A stretch of 64,000 bases of DNA, taken from NCBI RefSeq assembly GCF_000967425.1, contig NZ_FO082820.1, forward strand, positions 3,837,501-3,901,500, given 5' to 3'. The translations under genes were made by a program, and so were the position numbers. This stretch comes from Pseudorhizobium banfieldiae. Lineage in GTDB: Bacteria; Pseudomonadota; Alphaproteobacteria; Rhizobiales; Rhizobiaceae. This document shows positions 39,164 through 47,884 of this stretch, piece after piece (the stretch's first letter is position 1; every line of letters starts with the position of its first letter). The notes under the pieces are model-generated. The model saw only the letters and a program-made list of their open reading frames with translations, made no database searches and was not told the DNA's origin.

Positions 39164-39309
39164 ACGGCCTTTTCGGCGCCAATTCTCTTCTCCGCTTTGC
39201 CTGGATCTCCGTGATTGACGTCGGGAGATCGAACCATGCCATGCACTTCAAGACCTAGCCCTCGGACAAGACGCCCGCCAGCGGCCTCATCCATGCGTTA
39301 GGTCGAGCC
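39164..39309. other. leader between TPP riboswitch and thiX-like gene
   Basis: This untranslated leader shows no clear gene. A pyrimidine-rich stretch CTCTTCTCCGC (39183-39197) could pair with a purine-rich ribosome site, but no strong one is visible before the ATG at 39310. The switching mechanism (translation or termination) cannot be decided by eye. Confidence 0.35.
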
Positions 39310-40068
39310 ATGCCACCCCGCCACATGGGGATGGGACTCGTCGGGCTGCTGGTGCTCTGGCAGGCCGGCATATGGCTCTTCCATCCCCCGGCCTATATCC
39401 TGCCGCCGCCGGCGGATGTCCTTGCCGCGTTCGTCCGGCAAGGCGGTTTCCTGCTTCGCAACAGCCTGGTCACCATCGCCGAGATCGCGATCGGGCTCGG
39501 CTGTGGCGCTGTTCTGGGTGCGCTCGCGGCGCTTGCCGCTGCCGCCTTCCCCCGTGCCGGCCGGCTGATCTGGCCGGCCGTCCTGGTGCTGCAGGGGCTG
39601 CCGGTTTTCGTGCTGGCGCCGATTCTTGTGTTGTGGTTCGGATTCGGGATCGCCTCCAAGGCCGTCATGGCGACGATCATCATCTTCTTCCCGGTCGCCT
39701 CCGCCTTTGCTGATGGCCTCCGCCGGACCGAACCTGCGATCCTCGATGCCGTTGCGCTGACCCCGGCGACCCATTGGCAGACCCTTCGCTACATCCGCGC
39801 GCCCCTGGCTCTGCCGGGCCTGATATCGGGCCTCCGCGTTGCCGCTCCCCTTGCGCCGATCGGCGCCGTGGTCGGCGAATGGGTCGGGGCGTCGGCCGGG
39901 CTGGGCTTCGTCATGGTGCAGGCGAATGCCCGCATGCAGACCGACATCGTCTTCGCCGCCATGGTCCTTCTTGCCCTGCTCACCCTTGTGCTGCGGCTTG
40001 CGGTCGATGTCGCGACAGCCCGCATCACCCCATGGGCGCCGGAAGTCCACCACACCAATCCAAGATAG
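39310..40068 (+). CDS. thiX: ThiX-like ABC permease (thiamine pyrimidine precursor uptake)
   Basis: This is a 252-residue inner-membrane permease of the SsuC/TauC/ThiX family with about six hydrophobic segments and the EAA loop ILDAVALTPATHWQTLRYIR. Downstream of a TPP riboswitch and upstream of a ThiY-like binding protein, it fits the importer for pyrimidine precursors such as N-formyl-4-amino-5-aminomethyl-2-methylpyrimidine. In-frame ATGs at 39325 and 39331 are alternative starts. The matching ATPase (ThiZ) is missing from the locus. Confidence 0.82.
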   Translation: MPPRHMGMGLVGLLVLWQAGIWLFHPPAYILPPPADVLAAFVRQGGFLLRNSLVTIAEIAIGLGCGAVLGALAALAAAAFPRAGRLIWPAVLVLQGLPVFVLAPILVLWFGFGIASKAVMATIIIFFPVASAFADGLRRTEPAILDAVALTPATHWQTLRYIRAPLALPGLISGLRVAAPLAPIGAVVGEWVGASAGLGFVMVQANARMQTDIVFAAMVLLALLTLVLRLAVDVATARITPWAPEVHHTNPR

Positions 40069-40086
40069 TTAGCCGGAGAAACATTC

Positions 40087-41031
40087 ATGAGAATACGTTT
40101 TCTTTCCTGGGCCGTCGCTGCCATGCTTGCCTGGCCGGTACCGTCCCACGCCGCCGATCGCCTGACGGTCATGCTGGAGTGGTTCGTCAACCCGGACCAC
40201 GCCCCCATGATTGTCGCGCAGCAGAAGGGATTGTTCGAAGCGGCAGGCCTTGATGTGGAACTGATCCCGCCTGCCGATCCGTCCTCCGTGCCGCGACTGG
40301 TTGCGGCAAGACAGGCGGATGTCGGAGTCCACTATCAGCCGAACCTCTATCTGGACCACGCGGCCGGTCTGCCGCTCGTCCGCTTCGGCACGCTGGTGGA
40401 GACGCCGCTGAACACGGTGACGGTGCTCGCGGATGGGCCCATCAAGACGCTTGCGGACCTCAAGGGCAGGAAGATCGGCTTCTCTGTCTCCGGCTTCGAG
40501 GATGCCATGCTGAAGCGCATGCTCGCCGCCGAAGGCGTGGCTCTCGACGAGGTGGAACTCGTCAACGTCAACTTCGCGCTGACCTCGTCGCTGCTCGGGG
40601 GACAGGTCGACGCGACGGTCGGCGGATTCCGAAACTTCGAACTGACCCAGATCCGGCTCGCTGGAGGCGAGGCGCGCTCGTTCTTTCCCGAGGAGCATGG
40701 CGTGCCGGTTTACGACGAGTTGATCTTCATCGCCCACAAGGAGCTCTCCAGCGATGATCGCCTGGGGCGATTCCTCCGGGCGGTGGAGGAGGCCAGCATC
40801 TTCCTGACCAATCATCCGGATGAAGCATGGTCGCTGTTCTTCGCGGCATATCCCGATCTCGACGACGAACTCAACCGCCAGGCTTTCCGCGACACCCTTC
40901 CGCGCTTTGCCAAGCGTCCGGCTGCGCTGGACAGAGGCCGTTACGAGCGTTTCGGCGCGTTCCTGGCGGAGAGCGGGCTGATCGATAAGGCGCCGGCCGT
41001 CGAAGACCTTGCGGTCGAAATCGGCGGATGA
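40087..41031 (+). CDS. thiY: ThiY-like thiamine-precursor-binding protein (NMT1/THI5 family)
   Basis: This is a 314-residue periplasmic protein with a signal peptide (cleavage after SHA, near residue 22), then the NMT1/THI5-like fold starting LTVMLEWFVNPDHAPMIVAQ, a hallmark of ThiY proteins. GGAGAA lies 9 nt before the start. It ends in a 4-nt overlap with the TRAP permease gene, so both are made from one transcript. Ligand by family: formylaminopyrimidine or HMP. Confidence 0.87.
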   Translation: MRIRFLSWAVAAMLAWPVPSHAADRLTVMLEWFVNPDHAPMIVAQQKGLFEAAGLDVELIPPADPSSVPRLVAARQADVGVHYQPNLYLDHAAGLPLVRFGTLVETPLNTVTVLADGPIKTLADLKGRKIGFSVSGFEDAMLKRMLAAEGVALDEVELVNVNFALTSSLLGGQVDATVGGFRNFELTQIRLAGGEARSFFPEEHGVPVYDELIFIAHKELSSDDRLGRFLRAVEEASIFLTNHPDEAWSLFFAAYPDLDDELNRQAFRDTLPRFAKRPAALDRGRYERFGAFLAESGLIDKAPAVEDLAVEIGG

Positions 41032-42899
41032 TTGAAATGGTCTCCGGCTGCAGCGAGAGCAGGCAGGAAGTATCGGTGTCGTCGGGGCCTCATCCCGTCC
41101 CCCGGTCGCAGGCCTCCATCCATGCGGCCCGGATGGCGCTGCGCGTCGAGCATGTGCTGTCGGCAGGGGCCGGTCTGCTCCTCGCGCTGCTTCTCCTGCT
41201 CGTCCTCGTAACCGTCGGCCTCCGCTATGGTGCCAGGACCGGTTTCGCAGGCACCGAGGAGGCAGCGCTGTGGCTCTTCCTGGCGCTCATCTGTCTCGGC
41301 CTGCCGCTCAGCCTGCAGGGGCCATTTTCGCTGAGGCTCGACATCCTGACCCGGCTGCTGCCGCACGAGGGGCGCCGGATTGCTGGCCTTTGCGCCGACG
41401 GGACGAGTGCGGCGGCAGGCTGTCTTCTCCTCACGGGCGGTGCCGAGGCTGCAGCGGCGCTCCGTTCCGTTTCGCCCGCTCTCGGCCTCCCGGACCATGT
41501 GCGCTTCTGGTTCCTCGCTGCAGGCGGAGCGCTCCTCATTGCAATGCTGCTGCTGGTTCGCATCGGCGAGGGCAGTGGCTTCCTTGGCACCGTGTCCGTG
41601 GCTGCGGGTGCAGCACTTGCGCTTCTCCTGCCGCAGGCGGATCTCGGCTCAAGCATGCTGCCAAGCGCCGTTGCCGCACTTGCCGCGGGTGCGGCGCTCC
41701 TGCTCGGCGCCCCGCTCGCCCATTGCATGCTGGCCGGGGTAATGGTCGCGATCCCCTCTGGAAGCGGCTTGTCGGAGCCCGCCATCGTCTCCACTGCGGC
41801 ATCCGGCATGTCGCGCTTCCTGCTGCTCGCCATTCCCTTCTTCCTGCTCTGCGGCGGCATGCTTACGCTTTCCGGAGCCGGAGAGCGCCTCGTGCGACTG
41901 GCGCAATCGCTCGTCGGCCACAGGAGGGCCGGTCTGGCGCAGACTGCGCTTCTGACCAGCGTCTTCTTCTCTGGGGCATCCGGCTCTTCGGTCGCGAACG
42001 CCGCATTCGGCGCATCCACCTTCCACCCGCATCTCGTCCGTCACGGTTACCCCCCGGAACGCTCCGCGGCGATCATCGCGGCCACCTCTGTGCTCGACAA
42101 TGTCATCCCGCCCTCGATCGCCTTTCTCTTGCTCGCTGCCGCGACGGATCTTTCGGCCGGACGATTGTTGATAGGCGGCGCCTATGCCGGGCTTCTCATG
42201 GCGGCCTGTCTGGCGGTAGCGATCCGTCTCGCGAACGGCGACAGCAACCGAAGCGTCCGGGCAACCGGCGCGGAGCGATCCCGCGCCCTGTTGGCTGCCG
42301 TGCCGGCATTGGGACTGGTGGTCGTGGTCCTCGGCGGCATCCGCTTCGGCATCGTCACCCCGACCGAGGCCGCAGCGGTCGCAGCCGGTTATGCGCTGCT
42401 GCTCGCGCTTGCAGGCCGGCGCACTGGCGAAGGCCTCGCTTCCGTCTTCCGGCAAGCTGGCGTGGAGGCGGCCGCAATCGGGCTCCTCATTGGGACCGCC
42501 GCGCCTTTCGCTTTCCTCCTCGCTGTGGATGGTGTGGCCGGGGCGATCCTCGATCTCACCGGGTCGCTCGCCGGGGCCCCGTGGCAGGTTCTCCTGCTCT
42601 GCAATCTCGTCCTGCTAGCCGCCGGTCTCGTCCTCGATACGGGCGCCGCGATCCTTCTTCTCGGCCCGATCCTGCTGCCGGTCGCCGTGGGCGCAGGCAT
42701 CGACCCCGTCCTGTTCGGGGTGATCGCCGTGGTCAACTTGATGCTGGGAGGCCTGACACCGCCGGTCGGCATGCTCGTCTTCGTGGTCAACGGTACGACA
42801 GGTGTTCCCGTGGCGGCCCTTTTCAGGGCGGTCATTCCTTATCTCGTCGCGCTGCTCTGCGCCCTTCTCGTCCTCTGTCTTCTGGCACTGTTTTTCTAA
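41028..42899 (+). CDS. fused TRAP transporter permease (DctQ-DctM) under TPP riboswitch control
   Basis: This 623-residue membrane protein is fused. Residues about 35-175 are a DctQ-type four-segment unit, followed by a DctM-type channel of about twelve segments, with VLDNVIPPSIAFLLLAAATD and GGLTPPVGMLVFVVN as landmark motifs. The start ATGA overlaps the ThiY-like gene, so its place in the riboswitch operon is firm. TRAP permeases are not an expected part of thiamine salvage operons and take the place where the ThiZ ATPase would be. Substrate unknown; thiamine-linked by context. Confidence 0.83.
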   Translation: MIEMVSGCSESRQEVSVSSGPHPVPRSQASIHAARMALRVEHVLSAGAGLLLALLLLLVLVTVGLRYGARTGFAGTEEAALWLFLALICLGLPLSLQGPFSLRLDILTRLLPHEGRRIAGLCADGTSAAAGCLLLTGGAEAAAALRSVSPALGLPDHVRFWFLAAGGALLIAMLLLVRIGEGSGFLGTVSVAAGAALALLLPQADLGSSMLPSAVAALAAGAALLLGAPLAHCMLAGVMVAIPSGSGLSEPAIVSTAASGMSRFLLLAIPFFLLCGGMLTLSGAGERLVRLAQSLVGHRRAGLAQTALLTSVFFSGASGSSVANAAFGASTFHPHLVRHGYPPERSAAIIAATSVLDNVIPPSIAFLLLAAATDLSAGRLLIGGAYAGLLMAACLAVAIRLANGDSNRSVRATGAERSRALLAAVPALGLVVVVLGGIRFGIVTPTEAAAVAAGYALLLALAGRRTGEGLASVFRQAGVEAAAIGLLIGTAAPFAFLLAVDGVAGAILDLTGSLAGAPWQVLLLCNLVLLAAGLVLDTGAAILLLGPILLPVAVGAGIDPVLFGVIAVVNLMLGGLTPPVGMLVFVVNGTTGVPVAALFRAVIPYLVALLCALLVLCLLALFF

Positions 42900-42910
42900 A
42901 AGGATATCCG

Positions 42911-43909
42911 ATGATTTCGTTCACGCGCCGCAAGCTTCTCGCCGCAGCCGGTCTGGCTCCCGCCTTCGCATCCCCTGTCTTCCTTCGATCGGCCGCTGCC
43001 AGCACACGCGTCATCACGGTCGCCTCACTGCTGGGGGAAGAGAAGCCCGAAACCCGTATCTGGCGCTGGATCGCTGAAAGGGCGGAGGAGCGGCTTCCCA
43101 GACATTTCCGCTTCCGGATCGTCGCCAATGGCGCTCTGGGCGGCGAGAAGGAGGTCGCGGATGGCGCACTTCTCGGCTCTATCCAGGCGAGCCTCTGCAC
43201 CGTCTCGACCCTCACCGCATGGGTGCCGGAGTTGCAGATACTCGACTTGCCGTTCCTATACAGTGACGCCGCTCACCTGCGCCGCGTCGTCAGGAGCGAC
43301 GTCGGCAGCGATCTCGTCCGCCGGCTCGCGAGCCACGGATTCGTGGCCAGCGGCTTCATCGACTATGGCGCCCGTCACCTGCTCGCCAAGGAGCCGATCA
43401 CGCTGCCGGAGCAGATGCAGGGCAAGACGATGCGGGTGATCCAGAGCCGCCTCCACACGAGCCTCTGGAGCCGCTTCGGTGCGATCCCCGTCGGCATCCC
43501 GATCACCGAGACCTACAACGCCCTCTCCACCGGCGTTGCCGAGGCTATGGACCTGACCATTTCCGCCTATGCAGGCCTGAAGCTGCATGAGGTCGTTCCC
43601 TACCTGACCCGGACGGCGCATATCCGCTCCGCAGGGGTGATCTTCTACGCGGCGAACTTCTGGGATCGCCTCGAGGAAGAGGAGCAGCGGGTGCTTGCGG
43701 AAATATCCGCAGAGGCGAGCGAAGTTTTCAATGGCTGGATGGCGGCAGACGAAAAGGCCTCACTCGACCTAGCTGTCTCGCAGGGAACGCAGGTGCTCCA
43801 GCCTGAACGACCGGAGGATTGGCGGAAGACTGCCGAAGCCGTCTGGCAGGAGTTCAGCGGCGTGGTCGGCGGCCGCGAGGTCATCGACAGCGTCCTCAAG
43901 CTCGCCTGA
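42911..43909 (+). CDS. TRAP transporter substrate-binding protein DctP, Tat-type signal
   Basis: This 332-residue DctP-family protein begins MISFTRRKLLAAAGLAPAFA: the RRKLL pattern suggests Tat export, and cleavage is near residue 31. The family carboxylate-binding arginine fits QGKTMRVIQSR. AAGGA precedes the start, 11 nt after the fused permease. It is the last gene of the riboswitch operon. The retained arginine implies an acidic ligand, perhaps an oxidised thiamine or thiazole/pyrimidine carboxylate; this is inference. Confidence 0.82.
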   Translation: MISFTRRKLLAAAGLAPAFASPVFLRSAAASTRVITVASLLGEEKPETRIWRWIAERAEERLPRHFRFRIVANGALGGEKEVADGALLGSIQASLCTVSTLTAWVPELQILDLPFLYSDAAHLRRVVRSDVGSDLVRRLASHGFVASGFIDYGARHLLAKEPITLPEQMQGKTMRVIQSRLHTSLWSRFGAIPVGIPITETYNALSTGVAEAMDLTISAYAGLKLHEVVPYLTRTAHIRSAGVIFYAANFWDRLEEEEQRVLAEISAEASEVFNGWMAADEKASLDLAVSQGTQVLQPERPEDWRKTAEAVWQEFSGVVGGREVIDSVLKLA

Positions 43910-43926
43910 GCGGCACAGTCGACCAC

Positions 43927-46167
43927 TCAAGGCACCTGCAGGAGGTCCCGCACGACATTGCGAACAAGGGCGACATGCTGGAGCGCATCGCGCAGCCGGT
44001 CCATGTCCCGCTGGCTGAGCCTGGAAACGTCCACCGTGCCTCCTGGCTTCAGCCCGGCCTCGATATCGGCGATCTGTTGGGTCAGGATCAGGCGCATCAG
44101 GAAGCCGTGCATGTCGGCAAGCAAGGCCGCATCGGCCTGCGAGCGCCCGGCGACCGCCGCGGCCTGCCGCAGGCGTTCCGGAGTGGTATGGGCGAAGGTG
44201 CCGTGACGCAGGGCGACGACGCGTGCACCGGAGACGAGCGGCAGAAGGGCGCCGTTCTTGAGGTCGACGCGCCCACCATTGTCCTTTCGGATGCGGCCGA
44301 ACATGCCGAGCTGGCTGTAGCGTGCCGCGGCGTCCTCGCCGAGCATCCGCAGCAGGTCGGGCGAGTGCCGTGCGACATGGGCGGACTCCAGACGAAGACT
44401 GTCCGCCAACCGGGTTGCCTTCGCCGACGAGACATAGGCAGGCGCAAGATCAAAGAAGATGTCGACATTCGCCAGGCCCTGCCGCGAGGGTTCGCTCGCC
44501 CAGATCCGAGCCTGCCGAAGCCAGTCCGCATGGGTACGGCGCCACGGACGGTTCTTCGCCATCACGCCGCCGCGACAGTAGTGGACACCGGCGCGGTCGA
44601 GGATCTCGTTGACACGGGTGGAAAAGCGGCTGAACCAATCCTCCTCGGAGTCGAGGTCGCCGTGGTAGTCGTCGTCGATCACGAGCGCATTGTCCTGATC
44701 CGCCGCCAGCAGGCTTTCGCCGCGACCGGCCGAGCCAAGGACGAGCAGGGCGTACTCCGCCGGGGGCGGACCGTGGCCGGCGGCAAGCAGTTCCCCTTCG
44801 GCGATCTCCGCCGCGCGTGCCGTCATGGCCCGGCCTTCGGCAGCAATCACCGCCCCCACCGCCTGCGCATTGAGGCCATCAGAGATCAGTCCCGAGGCGA
44901 GGGAAGGCAAGGCGGACTGGACCCGGGCAAGCTCGCGTGGCCTCGTCGCGGTGGCGATCTGGTCGCCCACCGTCAGCGTCGACAGCGCCCGCTCCCGCAG
45001 GAGCGTGCGCAAGGTGAAGACGCCGGCAAGATCACCATGTTCGTCGCGAACGCCGAGATAGCGAAGGTTTCGGCGGGCCATCAGGCCAAGCGCACGGTAG
45101 AGGAAGGTGTCCCCCTGGGCGGTGATGACGGGCGAGGTCATGATCGTGCCGACAAGCGTCGCCCCGGCCTCCGGACCCTTGTCCGCCAAGACCCGCAGGA
45201 CATCCCGCTCGGTCAGGATCCCATGCGGCCCATCGGCCTGCCTGACGATGACGCAGCCTATGCCCTTGTCGGCCATCAGGCGGGCGGCCTCGTACAGGGA
45301 GGCGCCGGCATCCACGGTGATCGGTGGACTGCTCATCACGTCTTCCAGCCGCTGCCGGTAAAGGAAGCTGTCTATCGCCCGCTGGCTGCCGACCTCGATT
45401 GCGGTGTGGACGAAATCCGGCTTGCCGGCCGGGCGCTCGAACCAGCCGACGCCCTGCTGCTGCTCGACGAGCGTCGTTGCAGAACGTCCGAGGTTCTCCG
45501 CTTCGCCAAGGGTGCGGATGCCCTTGCCGAGGAGGCGTGGCTGCATTCCGGCATAGACACCGGCCGTCGCAAGGGCGTCGCCCAGCGCCGTATGCCGCCC
45601 CTCGATCTGCACGCCATGGGTGAGCGCCAGATTGTCGAGCGACGGGCTGACGAGCCCCGGCGTGATCGCCACCGACATCAAGGCGACGTCGAGCCAGCGG
45701 GGTTCCTTCCAGTGCACCCCGTGGCGATGCGCCTCGTTGCGCAGCATCGCGAGATCGAAGTTGATGGAGTGACCGATGACGACACGATTGCCGATGAAGT
45801 CCCTGAGCCCGTCCAGAACCTCGGCAACATTGGGCCGCCCCGCAACGTCGGCATCCGAAAGGCCGTGCACGCGGCTGGAAGCCGGCGGGATCGGGATCCC
45901 CGGATTGACGATGACGTCGAAGACCTCGCTTTCCAGGATATCGGCGCCATGCATGCGCACCGCGCCGATCTGGATGATGCGATCCTGGCGGACGTCGAGC
46001 CCGGTGGTTTCGGTATCGAGGACGACGGTGTCGAGGGCGATCAGCGGAGCGCTCGCACCGGCTGCCGCCTCACCGGAAGTTCGTGGCGTCAAGCCATTGC
46101 CTCCATCCCGTCTGTCGTCCCGACCATAGTTCCTGCTCGTCCGGCTCAAACCGGCTGCTCCCGTCAC
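43927..46167 (-). CDS. DnaQ-like exonuclease-CBS pair-DUF294 nucleotidyltransferase fusion
   Basis: This 746-residue cytoplasmic protein has three parts. The DEDDh exonuclease domain (about 45-210) keeps all key residues: Asp51 and Glu53 in DTETTG, Asp138 in HSINFD, His192 and Asp197 in RHTALGDA. Next comes a CBS pair (about 270-395), then a DUF294 nucleotidyltransferase-like domain with GSAGRGES (478-485) and Asp490/Asp492, and a helical DUF294 C-terminal domain. GTG at 46167 has GGAG 4 nt upstream. CBS pairs sense adenine nucleotides, so activity may be energy-gated. The biological role is unknown; it may process RNA, DNA or a signalling nucleotide. Confidence 0.85.
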   Translation of the reverse strand: MTGAAGLSRTSRNYGRDDRRDGGNGLTPRTSGEAAAGASAPLIALDTVVLDTETTGLDVRQDRIIQIGAVRMHGADILESEVFDVIVNPGIPIPPASSRVHGLSDADVAGRPNVAEVLDGLRDFIGNRVVIGHSINFDLAMLRNEAHRHGVHWKEPRWLDVALMSVAITPGLVSPSLDNLALTHGVQIEGRHTALGDALATAGVYAGMQPRLLGKGIRTLGEAENLGRSATTLVEQQQGVGWFERPAGKPDFVHTAIEVGSQRAIDSFLYRQRLEDVMSSPPITVDAGASLYEAARLMADKGIGCVIVRQADGPHGILTERDVLRVLADKGPEAGATLVGTIMTSPVITAQGDTFLYRALGLMARRNLRYLGVRDEHGDLAGVFTLRTLLRERALSTLTVGDQIATATRPRELARVQSALPSLASGLISDGLNAQAVGAVIAAEGRAMTARAAEIAEGELLAAGHGPPPAEYALLVLGSAGRGESLLAADQDNALVIDDDYHGDLDSEEDWFSRFSTRVNEILDRAGVHYCRGGVMAKNRPWRRTHADWLRQARIWASEPSRQGLANVDIFFDLAPAYVSSAKATRLADSLRLESAHVARHSPDLLRMLGEDAAARYSQLGMFGRIRKDNGGRVDLKNGALLPLVSGARVVALRHGTFAHTTPERLRQAAAVAGRSQADAALLADMHGFLMRLILTQQIADIEAGLKPGGTVDVSRLSQRDMDRLRDALQHVALVRNVVRDLLQVP

Positions 46168-46307
46168 CAGACTCCGCCGGAATCATCCCTCCTTCAAGTA
46201 GACTTAAGACGCAACCGCGACTGCGGGACGAATCCGCAGGTGGGGCTTTGTCGACGATCCTTCCTTCGGCTATCACTCTGAAGCAGCATAGCATTGGAGA
46301 GGGCGAC

Positions 46308-47414
46308 GTGGAGGAAGTGGATTGCGTGGTGGTCGGGGCGGGCGTCGTCGGGCTGGCAATTGCCCGGACGCTGGCGCTTTCCGGACGCGATGTGATGATC
46401 CTCGAGGCTGAACCGGCGATCGGTACCGGCACATCGTCCCGCAACAGCGAGGTCATCCACGCCGGCATCTACTATCCCGCGGACAGCCTGATGGCGCGAC
46501 TGTGCGTCGCAGGCAAGCATGCCCTCTATCGCTATTGTGGGGAGCGCGGCCTGCCGCATCGCCAGTGCGGAAAGCTGATCGTCGCCACTTCCGCCGAAGA
46601 ACTCGCAGTGCTGCCGTCTATCGCAGCCCGGGCGGCAGCGAACAGCGTGGACGATCTTAGACAGATTTCCGCAGCGGAGGCATTGGAGCTTGAGCCGGCG
46701 CTGTCGGCCACAGGTGCGCTGCTTTCGCCTTCGACCGGTATCATCGACAGCCATGCACTGATGACCTCGCTGCTCGGTGATGCGGAGAATGCCGGGGCAC
46801 TGCTTGCCCTGCGGTCGCCCGTTCTCGGAGGGCGCGTGACGGAGGCCGGAATCGAGATCGAGGTCGGTGGCAACGAGCCGATGGCGCTGCGCTGCCGGCT
46901 GCTGGTCAACGCGGCGGGTCATGGCGCTCCTCTGCTGGCGCGTTCGATTGCCGGCATGCCGCAGGAGCGGGTGCCGCGGGCCTATTTCGCCAAGGGCAGC
47001 TACTTCTCGATGACCGGTTGCACCCCCTTCTCGCGGCTGATCTATCCGGTGCCGGTGAAGGGCGGGCTCGGCATCCATCTGACGCTCGACCTTGCCGGCC
47101 ACGCCCGTTTTGGCCCCGATGTCGAATGGGTGGACGATCTCAACTATGAAGTCGATCCGACAAGGGCAAAGAGCTTCTACCGGGGCATTCGCCGCTACTA
47201 TCCGGGTCTTGCCGACGGATCGCTGATTCCCGCCTATTCCGGAATCCGCCCGAAGATCGTCCCGCCGGAGATTGCCTCCCAGGACTTCGTCATCCAGGGG
47301 CCAAAGGCGCATGGCGTGCCGGGGCTCGTCAACCTCTTCGGCATAGAATCACCCGGGCTCACCTCCTGTCTCGCCATCGCCGATCACGTTGGCGCGTTGG
47401 TGGATGCCGGCTGA
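46308..47414 (+). CDS. FAD-dependent oxidoreductase, L-2-hydroxyglutarate oxidase-like
   Basis: This 368-residue DAO-family flavoprotein has the FAD fingerprint [10 protein letters not shown] (from residue 10) and [16 protein letters not shown], the motif shared by LhgO/L2HGDH proteins. The C-terminal segment ending in [17 protein letters not shown] is also typical. It oxidises 2-hydroxy acids, most likely L-2-hydroxyglutarate to 2-oxoglutarate. GTG at 46308 is chosen: GGAGAGGG lies 5 nt upstream, and the earlier frame reads through the divergent spacer. Other DAO-family substrates cannot be excluded. Confidence 0.78.
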   Translation: MEEVDCVVVGAGVVGLAIARTLALSGRDVMILEAEPAIGTGTSSRNSEVIHAGIYYPADSLMARLCVAGKHALYRYCGERGLPHRQCGKLIVATSAEELAVLPSIAARAAANSVDDLRQISAAEALELEPALSATGALLSPSTGIIDSHALMTSLLGDAENAGALLALRSPVLGGRVTEAGIEIEVGGNEPMALRCRLLVNAAGHGAPLLARSIAGMPQERVPRAYFAKGSYFSMTGCTPFSRLIYPVPVKGGLGIHLTLDLAGHARFGPDVEWVDDLNYEVDPTRAKSFYRGIRRYYPGLADGSLIPAYSGIRPKIVPPEIASQDFVIQGPKAHGVPGLVNLFGIESPGLTSCLAIADHVGALVDAG

Positions 47415-47478
47415 GCGTGCTCTCCGGAACAATCCGTTAACCTTGCTGTTCTTCCGGTGAAGAACGGGAGTGCTACCC

Positions 47479-47844
47479 ATGAAGCCGCTGCTTGCGATCG
47501 CTGTGGCCGCCGCTGCGCTATCGTTGCCGAGCCTTGTTTCGGCGTAATCCATCAAGGATATCGGCGGCCGCGAATCTCGACCGACGCCGCCGGAGGCGCA
47601 GATGCCTCATCCCGACCGAGGCCACGACCGGCATATGGGCGGGGAGCACCGGCGGGACCGGGGCGCGCACTACAGGATCGAGGACGGCCGGATGAAGATT
47701 TCCTTCCGCTGCCCCGACGGCGAGCCCGCCCAGGATTGCGCCGATCTGCTGCTGCAGGTTCTCGACCGGCTGCAGGCCGGCGGCTCATCCGACGAGGATG
47801 GCTACCGCGACTACAAGCGGAGACGACCCTACCGCGATCGCTAG
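47479..47844 (+). pseudogene. small exported protein gene broken by an in-frame TAA
   Basis: ATG at 47479 opens a classic signal peptide (MKPLLAIAVAAAALSLPSLV then SA). The next codon is TAA (47545-47547). Reading on in the same frame gives SIKDIGGRESRPTPPEAQ and a coherent 98-codon hydrophilic protein with Arg/Asp-rich tail to a stop at 47842-47844. A change of CAA (Gln, a usual first residue after an A-x-A site) to TAA would explain it. Either a recent nonsense mutation, a sequencing error, or internal initiation (ATG 47602) is possible. Family unrecognised. Confidence 0.65.
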
Positions 47845-47884
47845 GCTCGGCGGTTCCCGAGTTGAGCCCGCCGCTTTGCCGGCA

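Noticed and set aside
41270..43909. 879-codon plus-strand frame spanning the TRAP permease and dctP
   Set aside because: Its first two thirds are a frame-shifted shadow of the fused TRAP permease. Only the part from 42911, with its own ribosome site, is the real dctP.
43819..46281. 820-codon open frame on the plus strand
   Set aside because: It is antisense to the exonuclease-CBS-DUF294 gene, whose translation shows clear domains. The plus frame has no recognisable motif and is open only because of GC-rich codon bias.
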